9,024 nt of DNA from an uncultured Pseudomonadota bacterium. Lineage in GTDB: Bacteria; Pseudomonadota; Alphaproteobacteria; RF32; CAG-239. The position numbers and the translations under genes are program-made. Of this stretch, positions 7,183-9,024 are shown one piece after another. The notes below the pieces were generated by a model that did not search any database, was not told the DNA's origin, and worked only from the letters and a program-made list of their open reading frames with translations. Location of the stretch: NCBI GenBank assembly GCA_902767055.1, contig CACXFX010000047.1, positions 1-9,024 of the forward strand, in the 5' to 3' direction. Position 1 is the stretch's first letter, and each line of letters begins with the position of its first letter.

Positions 7183-7413
7183 GGGGAGTTAAGTAATCAT
7201 ATTGTAGGAAATGACTCCGATAGCCTTTAGAAAAATCCTGTACATTCGCCACCGGCCCCCCGACTTCAAATTTCGGGGATAAAAGTTGTTTTTAAGACAA
7301 AAAAAACAACACTAAAAAACAGTGTTATCCTCACTGCCTACAATTTTTAAAGCTACTTACAGCCCCGTGCCAAACCCTGACACTTAATAAAAAGATTTGC
7401 TCTCTTTATCCGC
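7154..7413 (-). ncRNA. Structured leader RNA, copy B (unrecognised class)
   Basis: Related to copy A over its whole length. Minus-strand helices are as follows. P1: 7354-7359 with 7190-7195 (TAAGTA/TACTTA) plus 7363-7368 with 7181-7186 (ACGGGG/CCCCGT). P2: 7337-7344 with 7201-7208 (ATTGTAGG/CCTACAAT). P3: 7325-7330 with 7277-7282, enclosing hairpins 7308-7313/7321-7326 and 7285-7293/7302-7310. P4: 7258-7263/7273-7278. P5: 7251-7255 with 7217-7221 (CCGGT/ATCGG). P1, P2 and P5 differ in sequence from copy A but still pair. The P5 wobble is G-U only on the minus strand (A-C on plus), which fixes the orientation. The RNA would start near 7412, run through a terminator, and lead into the LRR gene. 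It could be a leader with regulatory function or an autonomous small RNA; I cannot name a family. Confidence 0.75.
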
Positions 7414-7418
7414 CTTTC

Positions 7419-7447
7419 ATCGTATCACATCAAAAATTGATTGTAAA
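7419..7447 (-). promoter_or_regulatory. Sigma70-type promoter of leader B and the LRR gene
   Basis: On the minus strand TTTACA (7447-7442, -35), a 17-base spacer, then TACGAT (7424-7419, -10) preceded by TGA as an extended -10. The start would be near 7412. The arrangement, including the TG, matches the promoter of copy A, with a similar distance to the P1 helix (52 against 47 bases). Confidence 0.65.
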
Positions 7448-7448
7448 G

Positions 7449-7506
7449 AAAAAAATATAAGGGGCAGTGCTAAAAAATGAAAGTTGCATGAATCCTCCCC
7501 CTTTAT
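7449..7506 (-). terminator. Possible terminator of the gltX-PHP operon
   Basis: On the minus strand AAGGGG (7503-7498) can pair with CCCCTT (7464-7459), followed by TATATTTTTTT. The loop is large, about 33 bases, with only weak inner pairing (TGC/GCA), so this is tentative. Its position, after the repeat cluster and just before promoter B, suits the 3' end of the PHP transcript. Confidence 0.35.
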
Positions 7507-7512
7507 CGTCAT

Positions 7513-7558
7513 GTCACCACTTTGAGCAAGCTTTGAGCAAAGCGAAGTTAAGGGGTCT
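7513..7558. repeat. 46-bp direct repeat, copy 1
   Basis: Nearly identical to 7608-7653 (one mismatch), starting GTCACCACTTTGAGC and ending GGGGTCT. Inside it TTTGAGCAA occurs twice in tandem (7521 and 7532), and CTTTG/CAAAG allow a small hairpin. It lies in the presumed 3' untranslated region of the PHP gene. It resembles a dispersed intergenic repeat rather than coding sequence. Confidence 0.85.
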
Positions 7559-7566
7559 CCTTTCTC

Positions 7567-7603
7567 GTCACCCCTCCGAGGCGCCAGCCGAGGATTAGGG
7601 GTC
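7567..7603. repeat. 37-bp GC-rich related repeat unit between the two 46-bp copies
   Basis: It begins GTCACC and ends GGGGTC like its neighbours but has a different interior. ACCCCT (7570-7575) and AGGGGT (7597-7602) form an inverted pair. CCGAGG occurs twice (7576-7581, 7588-7593). It is markedly more GC-rich than the surrounding DNA, so it may be a separate mobile or extragenic repeat type inserted in a common frame. Confidence 0.6.
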
Positions 7604-7607
7604 CAAC

Positions 7608-7653
7608 GTCACCACTTTGAGCAAGCTTTGAGCAAAGCGAAGTTAAAGGGTCT
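7608..7653. repeat. 46-bp direct repeat, copy 2
   Basis: Second copy of 7513-7558, offset by 95 bases, differing by one base (AAGGGTCT for AGGGGTCT near the end). It begins 4 bases after the 37-bp unit and ends 12 bases from the PHP stop codon. Confidence 0.85.
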
Positions 7654-7665
7654 ATAAAACAACAC

Positions 7666-8541
7666 TTACAAAAATCGGTTTTGCTCTTTGAATGATGAAA
7701 AATCATCTTTTTGCCCGGCAAACGGATCATAAAAATGCCTGATACCGCACTGTTTTGCCATTTGAAAAGCCTCATCAAACCGATCACCCAATCGCTCAAC
7801 ATTGTGCGCATCATCACTGATAATCACAGGCACATCATATTTGGCAAACAAGCTTAAAATCCTCTTGCTCGGATAAGGTTCACCATAGGACAACTTAAAA
7901 CCGCTGGTATTAATCTCGGCTCGCATACTCGAAGAGCTGATTGCCTCAACCGTCCTGCACTCGTCCTCAATCCATTCATCACCGAGGCCAAGCCCGACTT
8001 TTTTCATCAAATCAAGGTGCGCCAAAAAATGGAATAAATTGCTCTGAGCTGTAGCACGCACATTCTGCCAATATTTATGAAGCAACAGTTTCTGCTCCTC
8101 TTTTGCGGCATTTTTCAAATCGTGCGAATTACAAAGCGTATCTTTATATTCCACAAAATGCGCCGAACCGATTAAATAATCGGGTTTTAATATTTCAACA
8201 GTCTTTTCAAACCCGTCACGCCATTGATTTGAAGCAAAAAAATCGACCTCCATACCCTTATAAATCTTTAAGCCTGATTTTTCCTTTAATCGATCAATTT
8301 CTTCATAATGCGGCTTAAATCTCTCGATAGCCTCATCAAATGTCGCACTATAAATATTTTGATAGCCTCGCCTTGCCGCCGCTTCATACATTTTGGTTTC
8401 TTTAATCGTCGGATAAACGATAAAATGATTTGAAATACCGAGCTTTTTAAGGCCCAAATTTTGAGCCGTCTCAATCATTTCTTCAACGGTATTTCGTCCG
8501 TCAAAACCGATGGTGTGTGTATGAAACGAAAAATCCTGCAT
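7666..8541 (-). CDS. PHP-domain phosphoesterase, histidinol-phosphatase-like
   Basis: A 291-residue metal-dependent phosphoesterase of the polymerase and histidinol phosphatase (PHP) superfamily. The full set of expected metal ligands is visible: H7 and H9 (FHTHT), H39 (SNH), E98 and D100 (GMEVDF), H128 (GSAHF), H175 (LAHLD), E209 (AEINTSG) and D244/H246 (SDDAH). Length and motif order fit the HisK/HisJ-type histidinol-phosphatase branch, which releases phosphate from histidinol phosphate, but related PHP enzymes act on other phosphoesters. With no his genes near, the substrate is unproven. The ATG at 8541 overlaps the gltX stop by one base (TAATG), with only a weak upstream SD, so translation is probably coupled to gltX. 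The 3' side carries the repeat cluster. Confidence 0.85.
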   Translation of the reverse strand: MQDFSFHTHTIGFDGRNTVEEMIETAQNLGLKKLGISNHFIVYPTIKETKMYEAAARRGYQNIYSATFDEAIERFKPHYEEIDRLKEKSGLKIYKGMEVDFFASNQWRDGFEKTVEILKPDYLIGSAHFVEYKDTLCNSHDLKNAAKEEQKLLLHKYWQNVRATAQSNLFHFLAHLDLMKKVGLGLGDEWIEDECRTVEAISSSSMRAEINTSGFKLSYGEPYPSKRILSLFAKYDVPVIISDDAHNVERLGDRFDEAFQMAKQCGIRHFYDPFAGQKDDFSSFKEQNRFL

Positions 8542-9024
8542 TACGCTTTCTGCCCTTTAAGGCGCCGATAAGCTTTCTCATAACCGATAAGCGGCAAAAG
8601 CGTTTTAAGCTCCGGCCCTTCAACCTCACCGGTCAAAGCCAAACGAATCGGATGGAACAAATCTTTGCCTTTTAAGCCCGTCTTTTCTTTAAGCGCATTT
8701 ATCCATGCCGAAAATGCTTCCTCATTTAACGTATGGCTCAACAAATCTGCGGCCGTTTCCGTCAAAGCCTTGTTTTCAATGACTGGTTCAATCTCACCGT
8801 TGCAAATCTTATTCCACACTTCCACGTCTTCAACTTTTTCGAGATTGGCCTTCACATCATCCCAAAACACCTTATCAACAGATACACGATCCTTAATCAC
8901 TTCATAAGGCAAACCATGAATGTGTTTGACATTAAAATGTTTTAGTTCTTCGACATCAAATTTTGGCTGTGCACGACCGATTTTTGAAAAATCGAGCGTT
9001 TCGGCGAGTTCTTCCAAGCTGTAA
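8541..9024 (-). CDS. gltX: Glutamyl-tRNA synthetase, C-terminal part (cut by window edge)
   Basis: The frame is open to the window end (first full codon at 9023) and gives the last 160 residues of a class I aminoacyl-tRNA synthetase, which charges tRNA-Glu (or both tRNA-Glu and tRNA-Gln) in the cytoplasm. The opening YSLEELAETLDFSKIGRAQPKFD matches, split across its two halves, the family segment after the KMSKS region (SLEE...FD...KFD..L), and LTGEVEGPEL...LLPLIG is the typical anticodon-binding C-terminus. The catalytic Rossmann domain and its HIGH and KMSKS motifs lie outside the window. A TTG at 9017 is internal and not a start. Alphaproteobacteria often have two GltX copies, and which one this is cannot be told here. 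Confidence 0.9.
   Translation of the reverse strand, partial: YSLEELAETLDFSKIGRAQPKFDVEELKHFNVKHIHGLPYEVIKDRVSVDKVFWDDVKANLEKVEDVEVWNKICNGEIEPVIENKALTETAADLLSHTLNEEAFSAWINALKEKTGLKGKDLFHPIRLALTGEVEGPELKTLLPLIGYEKAYRRLKGQKA

Noticed and set aside
7127..7252. Upstream GTG start adding 42 residues to the LRR protein
   Set aside because: The extension is translated structured leader including the terminator, lacks an SD, and would bury the signal peptide. The ATG at 7126 has GGAG correctly placed.
7507..7653. CRISPR array
   Set aside because: There are only two identical repeats of 46 bp with one intervening region that itself carries related ends. There are no regular spacers and no cas genes.
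7548..7817. Minus-strand 89-residue ORF overlapping the PHP gene
   Set aside because: It is a shadow frame of the PHP gene running into the repeat cluster, without an SD or recognisable domain.
8541..9017. Stand-alone 158-residue protein starting at TTG 9017
   Set aside because: The frame stays open upstream to the window edge and the sequence matches the C-terminal region of GltX, so this is a cut gene and not a small protein.

Overview
The window looks like chromosomal DNA from an AT-rich alphaproteobacterium. RpoD has the long alphaproteobacterial layout, and gltX, pgpA and glgX are bacterial housekeeping genes. A leucine-rich-repeat (LRR) surface protein, and a second gene whose first residues (MKNNQSGRS) recall prepilin-like proteins, suggest an uncultured, host-associated (gut-type) lineage. 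That taxonomic placement is inference; no 16S or other marker is present.

Layout. 1-26: first codons of a minus-strand gene that leaves the window. 27-490: gene-free, holding a minus-strand promoter, a structured RNA leader (copy A), a bidirectional hairpin and the glgX promoter. 491-2587 (+): glgX, glycogen debranching enzyme. 2663-3145 (+): pgpA, phosphatidylglycerophosphatase A. 3196-3921 (+): multi-spanning membrane protein resembling DUF1189. 4040-6127 (+): rpoD, housekeeping sigma factor, with a long acidic insert. 6131-6156: shared terminator between convergent rpoD and the LRR gene. 6164-7126 (-): secreted LRR protein. 7127-7665: gene-free, holding a second copy (B) of the structured leader, its promoter, and a cluster of short GTCACC...GGGGTC repeats behind the next operon. 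7666-8541 (-): PHP-domain phosphoesterase. 8541-9024 (-): 3' part of gltX, overlapping the PHP gene by one base.

The most interesting signal is the pair of related non-coding regions A (about 62-309) and B (about 7154-7413). Both are read on the minus strand, and each has its own sigma70-type promoter (TTGACA-17-TCTAAT in A, TTTACA-17-TACGAT in B). Both fold into the same multibranched structure, in which several helices differ in sequence but keep pairing. G-U wobbles in the helices identify the minus strand as the RNA. Each copy ends in a hairpin just before the ribosome binding site of a gene. In B that hairpin is followed by seven T and lies only 27 bases from the start codon. I recognise no known riboswitch or RNA family in it. 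It may be an undescribed leader RNA or attenuator class controlling surface-exposed proteins in this lineage.

The plus-strand genes (glgX, pgpA, DUF1189-like, rpoD) share no obvious pathway. pgpA and the membrane gene are close enough to be co-transcribed. gltX and the PHP gene form a translationally coupled pair.
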